A DNA stretch of 64,000 nt from DATBQN01 sp963799925 (GTDB lineage: Bacteria; Acidobacteriota; Thermoanaerobaculia; Multivoradales; UBA5704): positions 1 to 64,000 of the forward strand of contig CAWCYZ010000001.1 of assembly GCA_963799925.1 (NCBI GenBank), given 5' to 3'. Made by a program: the position numbers and the translations under genes. The notes beneath the pieces are model-generated. The model had not been told where the DNA came from. It was given only the letters and a program-made list of their open reading frames with translations, and ran no database searches. The first letter of the stretch is position 1. Each line of letters begins with the position of its first letter. Shown here one piece after another: positions 42,348 to 51,304 of the stretch.

Positions 42348-43346
42348 TCAGGCGACGGGCTGACCCGCCGCGACGGGCGGCGCGACGCGCGGCGCGGCGC
42401 GCTCGCGGAACCAGGCGGCGGTGCGCTCGAGGCCGGCGGCGAGCGGCAGGGGGTCGGGGAGGCCGAAGTCGCGGCGCAGGCGGGTGCCGTCGACCGACGA
42501 GCGCATCTGCTCGCCGGCCTTGGCCGGGCCGTGCTTCGCCGCGAGGCCGCTCCCCGCGGCGCGCGCCAGCTCGCGGTAGAGGTCGACGACCGAGGTCTCG
42601 ATGCCCGTCCCGACGTTGTAGATGTGGAAGCCCGGCCTGCCGAGGAGGGCGAGGTTGGCCCGCACGACGTCCGAGACGTGGACGTAGTCGCGGGTCTGCA
42701 GCCCCTCGCCGTTGATCGTCGGCGCCTCGCCGGCGAGCAGGCGGGAGAGGAAGATCGCCACCACCCCCGCCTCGCCGTGCGCGTTCTGGCGCTCGCCGTA
42801 GACGTTGGCGAAGCGCAGGCAGGCGGCCGCGAGGCCGTGGACGGCGTAGTAGACGAAGAGGTAGCGCTCGACGGCGAGCTTGGCGACGCCGTAGGGCGAG
42901 AGGGGCCGCGCCGGGTGGTCCTCGTCGGCCGGGAAGCGGTCCTGCTCGCCGTAGATGGCGCCGCCGGTCGAGGCGAAGAGCACCTGCCGCACGCCGCCGC
43001 GGCGCGCCGCCTCGAGGAGGTTTAGGGTCCCCAGGATGTTCACGTCGGCGTCGAAGACCGGGTCGGCGACCGAGCGCCGCACGTCCATCTGCGCCGCGAA
43101 GTGGGCGAGGACGTCGACCCCGGCGGACTCGACCAGCCGCGCCGCCTCGGGCGAGCGGATGTCCAAGACGTGGAGCTCGGCCCCCGGCGGGACGTTCTCC
43201 CGCCGGCCGCCGGAGAGGTCGTCCAAGATCAGGGTGCGGTAGCCGGCGGCGAGGCAGGCCTCGGCCACGTGCGAGCCGATGAAGCCGGCGCCGCCGGTGA
43301 CGCAGACGGTGCGGATGGGTTGGGCGAAGCGGTCGTCGTCGTTCAC
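42348..43346 (-). CDS. NAD-dependent nucleotide-sugar epimerase/dehydratase
   Basis: 332 residues from the GTG at 43346. The Rossmann start VCVTGGAGFIGSHVAEA has GxxGxxG; the catalytic Tyr and Lys are in LSPYGVAKLAVERY, with the Ser/Thr in FASTGGAIYGE. LRFANVYGERQNAHGEAGVV and GLQTRDYVHVSDVV follow, as in UDP-glucose 4-epimerase-like enzymes. It probably interconverts UDP-sugars for envelope glycans, fitting the many glycosyltransferases in this half. The frame stays open upstream into copy C of the palindromic repeat, but no start there is convincing. Confidence 0.9.
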   Translation of the reverse strand: MNDDDRFAQPIRTVCVTGGAGFIGSHVAEACLAAGYRTLILDDLSGGRRENVPPGAELHVLDIRSPEAARLVESAGVDVLAHFAAQMDVRRSVADPVFDADVNILGTLNLLEAARRGGVRQVLFASTGGAIYGEQDRFPADEDHPARPLSPYGVAKLAVERYLFVYYAVHGLAAACLRFANVYGERQNAHGEAGVVAIFLSRLLAGEAPTINGEGLQTRDYVHVSDVVRANLALLGRPGFHIYNVGTGIETSVVDLYRELARAAGSGLAAKHGPAKAGEQMRSSVDGTRLRRDFGLPDPLPLAAGLERTAAWFRERAAPRVAPPVAAGQPVA

Positions 43347-43443
43347 GGGAGCAAAGCGTATAGCAAGCCCCGCGCCAGCGAGCGGCGGCTGCGGGCGGGC
43401 GCGGGACTTGCTGTCTCCGCATGCGTGTGCCGCCCGCGACCTG

Positions 43444-43544
43444 GGTACTGGCTCCGTCGGGTCCCGAGGACGGCCGCCTGGAAGGGGGTCGGGTGGGTGG
43501 TCCCGAGGGCGGCCGCCCGCAGCGGACTCGACGGAGCCAGTACC
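43444..43544 (+). repeat. palindromic dispersed repeat, copy C
   Basis: A 101-bp copy with 21-bp arms (GGTACTGGCTCCGTCG at the left and its exact complement at the right, one mismatch further in). Arm bases GGC/GCC replace GGG/CCC of copy B, a paired change. It lies between the divergent epimerase and aldo/keto reductase genes. Confidence 0.9.
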
Positions 43545-43589
43545 GCGGCGGTGGCATGGTCCCGCGGACCGGAAGAGAAAGGAAACGAC

Positions 43590-44516
43590 ATGGAGACTCG
43601 ACGGATCGGCTCGCTCGCGGTGTCGGCGGTGGGGCTCGGCTGCAACAACTTCGGCGGGCGGCTCGACGCCGCCGCCACCGCGGCGGTGGTCGACGCGGCG
43701 CTCGACGCCGGCATCGACTTCCTCGACACCGCGGACATCTACGGCGACACCCGGAGCGAGGAGTTCCTGGGCCGCGCGCTCCGCGGCCGCCGGGAGAAGG
43801 TGGTCCTGGCGACCAAGTTCGGCATGAAGGTGGCCGGCGACGAGACGAAGAAGGGGGCGCGGCCCGACTACGTGCGGCGGGCCCTCGACGACAGCCTGCG
43901 CCGCCTGGCGACCGACCGCATCGATCTCTACTGGCTGCACCACCCCGACCCCGAGACGCCCATCGCCGACACCCTGGCGGCGCTCGACGAGCTGGTGAAG
44001 GCCGGCAAGGTGCGCGAGATCGGCTGCTCGAACTTCTCGGCGGCCCAGCTCCGCGAGGCGGCGGCCGCCGTCCGCGACGGCGCGGCGCGCTTCGTCAGCG
44101 TCCAGAACGAGTACAGCCTCCTCCACCGCGAGCCCGAGCGCGAGGTGCTCGCCGAGTGCGCGCGCCAGGGGCTCGCCTTCGTGCCCTTCTTCCCGCTCGC
44201 CTCCGGCCTGCTGACCGGCAAGTACCGGCGGGGCCAGCCGCCGCCCGCCGGCGCCCGCCTCACCAACGCGGAGGGCAGCCGGTTCCTCACCGACCGCAAC
44301 CGCGACGTGGCGGAGACGCTGATCGCCTTCGCCGAGTCGCGCCGCCACACGGCCCTGGAGCTCGCCATCTCGTGGCTCCTCGCCCGGCCGCAGGTCGCCT
44401 CCGTCATCGCCGGCGCCACCCGCCCCGAGCAGGCGCGCGCCAACGCCGCCGCCGCCGGCTGGCGGCTGACCCCGGAGGAGCTCGCCGAGGTCGACAGGCT
44501 GGCGCCGGCGAGCTGA
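43590..44516 (+). CDS. aldo/keto reductase
   Basis: An intact 308-residue enzyme. The active-site residues are Asp/Tyr in FLDTADIYGDTRSEEFLG, Lys in KVVLATKFG and His in IDLYWLHHPD; the NADPH site is PQVASVIAGATRPEQARANA. Members reduce aldehydes or ketones with NADPH; this subgroup (YghZ/Tas-like) has unknown physiological substrates. AAAGGAAACGAC precedes the ATG. A short second copy of its C-terminal codons lies at 46499-46550. Confidence 0.92.
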   Translation: METRRIGSLAVSAVGLGCNNFGGRLDAAATAAVVDAALDAGIDFLDTADIYGDTRSEEFLGRALRGRREKVVLATKFGMKVAGDETKKGARPDYVRRALDDSLRRLATDRIDLYWLHHPDPETPIADTLAALDELVKAGKVREIGCSNFSAAQLREAAAAVRDGAARFVSVQNEYSLLHREPEREVLAECARQGLAFVPFFPLASGLLTGKYRRGQPPPAGARLTNAEGSRFLTDRNRDVAETLIAFAESRRHTALELAISWLLARPQVASVIAGATRPEQARANAAAAGWRLTPEELAEVDRLAPAS

Positions 44517-44603
44517 AGGACACGAGCGTAACGCCAGACTGTCTGGGTTGAGATTGATACGGCGGAAATCCTGACCGGCGGCCCGGAGCGCCAGCCCGGC
44601 CTC

Positions 44604-45162
44604 TCACGATATGGCAAAACCTTGAAGACGAGAGATCTTCTCGGCGTCCGTGAGCCAGAGCCGGGAGCCGGCGCTCTTCTGCCTCCCTTTCCTCGGTGCT
44701 GAGGGGCGAGAGCCAGACTTCGGCCGCTTGGCGGGCGCTCATCGTGCCCTCTTCGACGTGGCGCTGGAACGCCTCCTTGTAGCTCGTCTGTTCGTCCACC
44801 TCGCGAGAACCGCAGAGCCACATTTCCCACGTCTCCACGCTGCGGCACGGAATGCAAGCGACGATCCGCTCCTCCCAATGTGCGCCAGTGAAGCGCGCGG
44901 CAGCGCCTATCGCCGCGAGCCGGCCCTGGAGGCCGGCCGCGTCGCCGTCGATCACTACCAGCAACCCTACGGCTTCTTGATGGTACCGCCGGATATAGCT
45001 CGCCAAACTCTCGACGTTCTGCAGGACGAAGCTGGCACCGCCGTGCGGCTTCCGGGGCTCGACGCGGATACGGTGAAAATGCCGCTCCAGAATGGGACGG
45101 AAAAGCCGCTCCTGCTCGATGTCCTCACAAACCAGCGAGCAGCGCAGCTTCTTCAGTGGCAC
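44604..45162 (-). CDS. TOPRIM-like partner of an AAA ATPase (one shift)
   Basis: About 186 residues from GTG 45162, overlapping the ATPase stop by 38 bp. The pattern LRCSLVCEDIEQERLF then GLLVVIDGDAAGLQGRLAAI has the Glu ... Asp-x-Asp spacing of the TOPRIM fold, and WEERIVACIPCRSVETWEMWL resembles DUF4276/RloB-type proteins. A shift near 44,660 gives the natural end EKISRLQGFAIS at 44604; the literal frame runs into the aldo/keto reductase gene. Such ATPase plus TOPRIM-like pairs (OLD, PARIS, Rlo) are often phage defence. Family level only. Confidence 0.6.
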
Positions 45163-45985
45163 CTAGGCCGAGCCGAGCAACGATTTCGGAGAGCTTCAAG
45201 GGAGAGTCCGTGTCCGCCTCGAATGGCCTGGCGATTACGGGACCGGAGGGTCTCTCCGAACCACCAGAGGGAATCGAGAGCCAGGTAGTCCATGACCTCC
45301 GGGTGGTGCGAGATGATCATCGCTTGGCCATCCCGCGCTTCGAGAGCATCGCGAAGGACCTGCAGCCAGGGCTGGATCTCCGACAAGGACACGAAGTTGT
45401 CCGGCTCGTCGAGGCAGAGAACCGCTCCAGGGATGACCAGGCCACAAGCGACGGCGTAAAGGACCAGCAGCACCCTCTGACCCTCGGAGAAGCTCCGAAA
45501 GGAGGTACTCGGCGGGAGGCGATCGCTCGACGCTGAACGAGGCGAGCAAGAGCTTTGCATCGCCCGCACGGCGAAACAGCAAGTTGCGGAATCCAGGCAG
45601 GGCATCGCTCAATCGGCGTTCGAGTCCTCGGTCCGCGCCTCCGGGCGCTCGCCGTTGAGATAACTGAAAAATGATGCGAAGTTTCGCCCGTCGCGAGCCA
45701 AGAAGATATCGTCCTGTTTGGCGAAAGCCTCAATGCCGAAAGGATTCGGCTGCACCCTCCAGAATTTCTTCATGAACTCGCTGAACGTCGCGAGCCGAGC
45801 CATCTGCTTGGCCACGGACGAGTCGAGGTTCGGCAGGAAAGATCGATCGGGGCGGGAACGGAAACACCGGTCCCGCCGATTGGTCGTCCCGGAAGAGCTG
45901 CACTTCTCCGGCGGAGAATCGATACAACACGGCGCCGTCGAACGTGAGGACTTCCGAGCGGATGAACGGACTACCGAGAGCGTCT
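45125..45985 (-). pseudogene. AAA-family ATPase C-terminal part, P-loop missing (shifts)
   Basis: Reads from SPFIRSEVLTFDGAVLYRFS through MARLATFSEFMKKFWRVQP, then FSEGQRVLLVLYAVACGLVI, Walker B PGAVLCLDEPDNFVSL and switch His in AMIISHHPEVMDYLA, ending at TGA 45125. Shifts lie near 45,850, 45,600, 45,500 and 45,240. The N-terminal third with Walker A is absent, because signal-peptidase sequence takes its place at about 45,985. The module is therefore probably a remnant. It overlaps the TOPRIM-like gene by 38 bp, so translation was coupled. Confidence 0.65.
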
Positions 45986-46535
45986 TGGGGATGCTGAACT
46001 TCGCGATGCGGTCCGACCGCACGGCGCCGGTCTGCGGGTTGCGTGACCAGTAGATGCGGAGGCGCCCACCGCCCTCGACCGCCACCCGCGGCACGGCGCC
46101 GGCGAAGCGGCTGTCGAAGGCGTTGTCGCGGTTGTCGCCGAGCACGAAGAGCCACCCCGCGGGGACGATATAGGGAGCGATATGGTCGCGCCCCGGCAGG
46201 AGTCCGGCGGCCGCCTCCGATCCCACTCTGTATACCCGCGGATCGCGATAGACCGCGTACGGCTCGGCCTGCGCGTGGCCATCGATGAAGAGCGCCTTGT
46301 CGCGGATCTCGACGCGCTCGCCCTCGACGCCGACGACGCGGTGGATCGCCTCCCTCGGCGGATCGCCCGACGAACCGTAGATGACGATGTCACCCTCGTG
46401 GGGCGACGCATGGCGGAAGCTCTGCTCGTCGACGAGCAGATAGTCGTCCGCGGCGATGGTGGGCTCCATGGCCACGGAAGAGATGCGGAAGGTCTGGACG
46501 AACCCCGGAGCTCGCCGAGGTCGACCGGATCGCAC
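45985..46535 (-). pseudogene. signal peptidase I-like protein, membrane anchor missing
   Basis: The catalytic body is complete: Ser in FRISSVAMEPTIAADDYLL, EAIHRVVGVEGERVEIRD, and GDNRDNAFDSRF. Where bacterial enzymes have the catalytic Lys (KRVVG) this one has His (HRVVG), as in ER-type and SipW signal peptidases. No N-terminal membrane helix precedes it; instead the DNA turns into an inverted aldo/keto reductase tail at about 46,505. The C terminus (RSDRIAKFSIPKTL) merges into the ATPase remnant. Both ends look recombined, so function is doubtful. Confidence 0.7.
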
Positions 46536-46550
46536 CGCTTGACGAAGCCT
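46499..46550 (+). pseudogene. remnant of an aldo/keto reductase C terminus
   Basis: Reads PELAEVDRIAPLDEA and a stop TAG, matching the end of the enzyme at 43590-44516 (PEELAEVDRLAPAS). The DNA is similar over about 30 bp. It marks the right edge of the ATPase/TOPRIM/signal-peptidase block. Confidence 0.6.
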
Positions 46551-46609
46551 AGGAACAGGCTGTAGCTTGTGGCCACTCTGATGTGGCTACCAATCGCAGG
46601 AGACTGAAG

Positions 46610-46879
46610 ATGGCCACCAAGATCGGCGTGCGGGACCTCAAGAACCGAGCCTCGGAGATCGTGCGGGAGGTGCACGAGAAGGACGCGGAGTACATCGTGA
46701 CTCTCCGCGGCCAGCCCGTCGCCGTGCTCCGGCCCCTGGCGGAGAGGAGTGAGCAGGAGCGCCGGCGGGAGGAAGCCGAAGAGGCGATGGCGCGGATGGA
46801 CGCTCTGGCGGACGAGATCGCACGGGCTTGGAGCTCGCCCAAGAGCGCTCAGGACCTCCTCGAAGAGCAGCGCCGCTAG
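46610..46879 (+). CDS. Phd/YefM-family antitoxin
   Basis: 89 residues from ATG 46610 with AGGAG about 8 nt upstream. The start MATKIGVRDLKNRASEIVRE and AEYIVTLRGQPVAVLRPLAE is the Phd/YefM DNA-binding fold; the charged C-terminal helix (EERRREEAEE-like) should wrap the toxin. It would repress its own promoter together with the toxin. The VapC gene starts 2 bp after its stop. Confidence 0.9.
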   Translation: MATKIGVRDLKNRASEIVREVHEKDAEYIVTLRGQPVAVLRPLAERSEQERRREEAEEAMARMDALADEIARAWSSPKSAQDLLEEQRR

Positions 46880-46881
46880 GC

Positions 46882-47286
46882 ATGCCCGTCGTCGATGCCA
46901 GCGTCTGGGTGGCTCTCTTCAACGCCGACGAGGCCGGTCATCAGGCGAGCCGAGCCTGGCTCAGGGAAGCGAAGGAGCTGGGGGAGGCGCTCGTCGCTCC
47001 CGCCATCGTGCTGGCGGAGGTGGCCGCCGCGCTCGGCCGCGGCTTGGGCGACCCGGCGCTCGCCCGCCGCGCGATGGACCTCCTGCGCACGGAGCACTTC
47101 GTGAAGCCTTTCCCGGTGACCCAGGCGATGGCGCTACGGGCAGGGGGCTTGGCGGCGGAGCACCGGATCCGCGGTTGCGACTCCGTGTACGTGGCCCTCG
47201 CGCATCAGCTCGACATGCCTCTCGTCACCCTCGACCGCCAACAGCTGGAACGCGGTGCCGCGGTGGTCGCGACACGCGTGCCCTGA
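46882..47286 (+). CDS. vapC: VapC-type PIN-domain toxin
   Basis: An intact 134-residue PIN ribonuclease. The acidic residues lie in VVDASVWVALFN, APAIVLAEVAAALG, RIRGCDSVYVALAHQL and the terminal LVTLDRQQL, the usual four positions. It would cut specific RNAs, such as initiator tRNA or rRNA loops in studied VapCs, when the antitoxin is lost. The partner is of Phd type, not VapB, a known mixed pairing. All catalytic acids are present, so it is probably active. Confidence 0.9.
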   Translation: MPVVDASVWVALFNADEAGHQASRAWLREAKELGEALVAPAIVLAEVAAALGRGLGDPALARRAMDLLRTEHFVKPFPVTQAMALRAGGLAAEHRIRGCDSVYVALAHQLDMPLVTLDRQQLERGAAVVATRVP

Positions 47287-47307
47287 CCCCCCGGGGCGCT
47301 GCACGAG

Positions 47308-47345
47308 CTCGAGATGACTCGCGAGCTGGTGCGAGCGATCGCCGC
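47308..47345 (+). pseudogene. remnant resembling a GNAT acetyltransferase C terminus
   Basis: The DNA around 47,308-47,335 reads LEMTRELV, nearly the same as the end of the acetyltransferase at 41774-42271 (IEMTRELG). It is too short for certainty and could be chance. Confidence 0.3.
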
Positions 47346-47400
47346 CCCCAGGCGGCTGACCCGCGCGCGGTGGCGACGGGCCTCGTGATATGAGACCCCG

Positions 47401-49607
47401 GTGCGCGGCAAGCCCCTCCCGTTGACCGGCGACCCGGGGCGCGTGCCGCCGGATTCGCCTCCTGGGCCGGTCGACGTCATCGTGCCGGTCTGCGGCGCCG
47501 CAGAGGCGTTGGCGCGCTGCGTCGAGAGCGTCGTCGCCCACACCGATCTCGCGCGGCACCGGCTGGTCCTGGCGCTCGACGGGCCGCAGCCGGCGGCGAC
47601 CGCGGCGCTCGTCGACGCGCCTGGGCGCGACGGCGCCGGGCCGGCGGGCGTCGTCGTCTCGCCGAGCGCCGAGCGGCGGGGCTTCGTCGCCGCGGTCAAC
47701 CGCGGCATGGCGCTCTCGGCGCGCGACGTGGTGCTCTTGAACAGCGACACCCAGGCGACCGCCGGCTGGCTCGAGAAGCTCCAGGCGGCGGCCTACTCGG
47801 CGCCCGAGATCGCGACGGCGACGCCGTTCTCGAACAGCGCCACGATCTGCTCGCTCCCCCGCTTCCTCGCGACCAACGCTCTCCCCGCCGGCTGGAGCGT
47901 CGAGGCGTTCGGGCGGCGGGTCGAGGAGCGGTCGCGCCGCGCCTACCCGCGCCTGCCGACCGGGGTCGGCGTCTGTCTCTACGTCAAGCGGAAGGCGCTC
48001 GACCAGGTGGGCCTCTTCGACGAGGCGAGCTTCGGCCTCGGCTACGGCGAGGAGAGCGAGTGGTCGATGCGGGCGCTCAAGGCCGGTTATGCCCATGTGC
48101 TGGACGACGCGACCTTCATCTTCCACGAGGGGCAGCAGAGCTTCGGCGCGGCGCGCGGCCGGCGGGTGGCCGCCGCCCACCGCGCCATGCGCCGCCTCCA
48201 CCCCGAGTACATGGCGACGGTCGCCGCCTTCCTGCGCGCCGATCCGCTGGCGCCCCTGCGCGAGCGGGTGACGGCGGACCTCGCGCCGGCGCGGCGCAGC
48301 CGCGCCGCGGCTGCCGGCGACGCCCTCGCGCGCGGGTGCTCCACGTCGTCCACGGCTGGCCGCCCTACAACCCGGCGGGGACCGAGCTCTACGCGGCCTG
48401 GCTGGCGCGGCGGCAGGCGGCGTGGCGCGACGTCGCCGCCTTCGCCCGCCTCGCCGACCCGGCGCGCGAGCTGGGCGACGCCGTCGAGCTCCTCGATGCC
48501 GGGGTCCGCGTGCGCCTCCTGGTCAACAACTTCACCCAGCGCGATCCGCGGTCGCGCAACGCTCTCGCGCGACCGGCGCCTGGAGGCGGACTTCGCGCGC
48601 CTGCTCGACGGCTTCCGGCCCGACCTCGTCCACGTCCACCACCTGGCCGGCCACGCCCTCGCCCTGCCCGGCCTCGCCGCGCGCCGCGGCATCCCGGTCG
48701 TCTACCAGCTCCAGGACTGGTGGGCGGCCTGCGCCCGCGCCAACCTGCTCGACCGCGACCGCCGCCTGTGCTCCGGGCCGGGGCTCGGCAAGTGCTCGCG
48801 GTGCCTGCCGGCGACCGGCATCCCCCCGGCGCCGCTGTGGAACCGCGCCCTCTACGCCGAGCGCGGGCGCCTCGCCCGCCGGGCGCTGGCGAGCGCCGCC
48901 GCCTTCGTCTGCGGCTCCCGCTTCATCGACGAGAGCTACCGCGAGCTGGGCCTGCTGCCGGCGGGGGTCCCGGTCCACCGGCTGGAATATGGCATCGAGC
49001 TCGACGGGCTGGCGCCGGGCGGCCGGCGCGATGGTCCGCTCGCGCCGGCCGGCCGCTCGCCTGCGGCTTCGTCGGCTCGATCCTGCCGCACAAGGGCCTC
49101 CACGTCGCGGTCGCGGCGTTCCGCGGCGTCGACCCCGCGGTCGCCACGCTCACCGCCTGGGGAGACCCCGCCGCCTCGCCCGCCTATGCCGCGGAGCTCG
49201 CCGCCGGCGGCCTGCCGCCGGCCGTCCGCCTCGCCGGCCGCTTTCCGGAGGAGGAGAAGGGGCGGCTCCTCGCCGGTCTCGACCTCCTGGTCATCCCCTC
49301 CCTCGGCCTCGAGTCCTTCGGCCTCGTCGGCCGCGAGGCGATGGCCTGCGGCGTGCCGGTCCTCGCCAGCCGCCGGGGGGCGCTCGTCGAGATGCTCGCC
49401 GGGCGCGACTGCGGCGCGCTCTTCGCGCCCGGCGACGCGGCGGAGCTCGCCGGCTGGATCGAGCGCCTCGCGGCGGACCCCGCCATCCTCGCCGGCTGGC
49501 GCCGGAACCTGCCGCCGGTCCGTACGATGGAGGCCCACGCCGAGGAGATCGAGGGCGTCTATACGGCCGTGCTCTCCAGTCGGCTCGGCCGGCGAGGGGC
49601 GCGGTGA
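47401..49607 (+). CDS. two-domain glycosyltransferase, GT2 then GT4 (three shifts)
   Basis: About 735 residues read through shifts near 48,330, 48,570 and 49,055. Residues 1-270 are a GT2 domain: VDVIVPVCGAAEALARCVES, VLLNSDTQATAGWLEKL (metal site), VCLYVKRKALDQVGLFDEA. The rest is a GT4 domain: VLHVVHGWPPYNPAGTELYA, DLVHVHHLAGHALALPGLAA, a CSRC cysteine pair, GFVGSILPHKGLHVAVAAF and the Ex7E motif ESFGLVGREAMACGVPVLAS. It probably adds two sugars in sequence to an O-antigen or surface polysaccharide. Its stop overlaps the next glycosyltransferase gene. Confidence 0.8.
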
Positions 49608-51126
49608 GGGCCGCGACGCCGTTCCGGGTGCTCGCCGCGGAGGGGTGGCGGGCGGCAGGCGACCGGGCGCGCGACCGGCTCGCCGAGGCGCGGCGGCGGC
49701 GCTCCTTCGCGTCGATCGACGCCCTCGAGGCGACGCTCGGGCTGCCGCCGGCCGCCTTCCCCGTCCTCCTGCTGAGCGCCGCGCCGCCGGCGGCGCGCTG
49801 GGGCGGCGTGCAGGCGGCGCTCCACGCCCGGATCGAGGAGGAAGAGAGAGGGCGGCGGCCGGTCGCCCTGCTCTACCCGCGGCGGGGCGCCTGGCGGCTC
49901 GAGCTCGCGGAGGGGGCGCTGCGCCGCGCCGCCGAGCTCCCCGCCGACGCCCCGCCGCACCCGGCCGCGCTCGCCGACGCCGAGCTCGAGCGGGTGGTCG
50001 CCTGGGCGGTCGAGCGCTGCGGCGCCCGCGCCCTCCAGGTGGAGGGGGCCGCCGGCCTGCCCCTGGCGTCGCTGGCGCGCCTGGCGGACGAGGGCCTGCC
50101 GCTGATCCTCGCCGTCCACGATTTCGCCCTCTTCTGCCCGCGCCCCCACCTCGCCGAGGAGCCGGCGCGGCGCTTCTGCCACTACAGCCGGGATCTGGCG
50201 CGCTGCGCCGCCTGCCTGGCGGCGAGCTGGCCGGAGCCGCCGGACGCCCCGACTGCGGCACCGGCTCGGTCGGGTCCCGAGGACGACCGCCTGGAAGGGG
50301 GGTTCGGGCGGGGGGTCCCGAGGGCGGTCGCCCGCAGCGGACCCGACCGGGCCGGCACCCGACCTCGCGGCCCTCCAGGCGCGGCGCCGCGAGCTCGGCG
50401 CCGCGCTCCTCGCCCGCTCCGCGGCGGCCGTCTTTCCCTCGGAGTTCCTGCGCCGCGCCCACGGCGAGCTCTTCCCCGGCGCGCTCCCGGCGCGGACGGC
50501 GATCATCCCGCCGGCCCGCCCGCCGGGGCCGCGCCGCCGCCCGCGGAGTGGGGACCGCGGGGGCCCCGGGGACCGCGCGCCCGGCGGGCCGCTCCGCCGC
50601 GTGGCGCTGGTCGGCGGCGGCCAGGCGCACAAGGGGGGCGAGGTCTTCGCCGAGGTGGTCGAGCGGCTGGCCGCGGCGGGGCAGGGCGGCGCCTCCCGCC
50701 TTCACCGTCTACGGCGGCGGCGACCCGGCGCTCCTCCACCGCCTGCGCCGGCTTCCCGGCGTCCGCGTGCGCGGCTACTACCGGGCAGGCGCCCTGCCGC
50801 GCCTCCTGCGGCGCGACCGCATCGACCTCGCCCTCCTCCTCTCGATCGTCCCCGAGTCCTACAGCCTGGCGCTCTCCGAGTGCCGGGCGGCCGGCGTGCC
50901 GGTCCTCGCCTTCGACCACGGCGCCGTCGCCGACCGCATCCGCGCCGAGGGGGGCGGGCTGCTGGTCGAGCCGGCGGCGGGGGCGGCGGGGATCGCCGCG
51001 CGGCTCGCCGACATCGCGAGCGGCCGGGCGGAGCCGCCGCCGCTCGCCGCCGACCTCGCGGCGGACGAGGCCGGCCGCGTGGCCGAGCGCTGGCAGGCGC
51101 TCTACCGGGAGCTCGGGCTCGGCTGA
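49604..51126 (+). CDS. GT4 glycosyltransferase interrupted by a palindromic repeat and one shift
   Basis: Starts GTG 49604 (VRAATPFRVLAAEGWRAAGD). Visible parts: LILAVHDFALFCPRPHLAEE, a Cys group (CHYSRDLARCAAC), then after the repeat AVFPSEFLRRAHGELFPG, RVALVGGGQAHKGGEVFAEV, FTVYGGGDPALLHRLRRLPG and the Ex7E region PESYSLALSECRAAGVPVLA. Copy D of the dispersed repeat (103 bp) sits between the halves of the N-terminal domain. 103 leaves a remainder of 1 on division by 3, which matches the frame change from before to after it. A second shift lies near 50,690. As sequenced the product is broken. Confidence 0.75.
50257..50359 (+). repeat. palindromic dispersed repeat, copy D, inside a gene
   Basis: A 103-bp copy with arms GGCTCGGTCGGGTCC and GGACCCGACCGGGCC. 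The CGG/CCG pair replaces CCG/CGG of the other copies, again a paired change; one G-T pair and two tip mismatches remain. It interrupts the GT4 gene at 49604-51126. Confidence 0.9.
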
Positions 51127-51190
51127 GGGGCGGTGAATCGGTGTCGGAAGGCGCCCAGAGTCATCAGGTAACTGTGCGAAAACCCTCTCT

Positions 51191-51214
51191 ATTGTCATCC
51201 TGAGCGAAGCGAAG
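51191..51214 (+). repeat. REP-like arm, left
   Basis: A 24-bp sequence centred on CATCCTGAGCGAAGCG. Its exact inverted copy is at 52709-52732. The core CTGAGCGAAGCGAAG resembles widespread bacterial REP-like repeats. Together the two arms bracket the IS110-type element. Confidence 0.7.
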
Positions 51215-51227
51215 AATGGAATGAGAA

Positions 51228-51304
51228 GGCCAATCTCCCGGCGCAGTCCCATAGATTGGGCTGCAAAGGGATCCAGGGTCGGAGACCCGGAAAGGAGATT
51301 GGCC
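51228..51304 (+). promoter_or_regulatory. stem-loop region covering the transposase ribosome site
   Basis: GGCCAATCTCC (51228-51238) pairs perfectly with GGAGATTGGCC (51294-51304). The right arm contains the AAGGAG ribosome site of the transposase GTG at 51305. A smaller hairpin GGGTC-GGA-GACCC lies inside. It may limit translation or form part of a bridge RNA; neither is shown. Confidence 0.45.
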
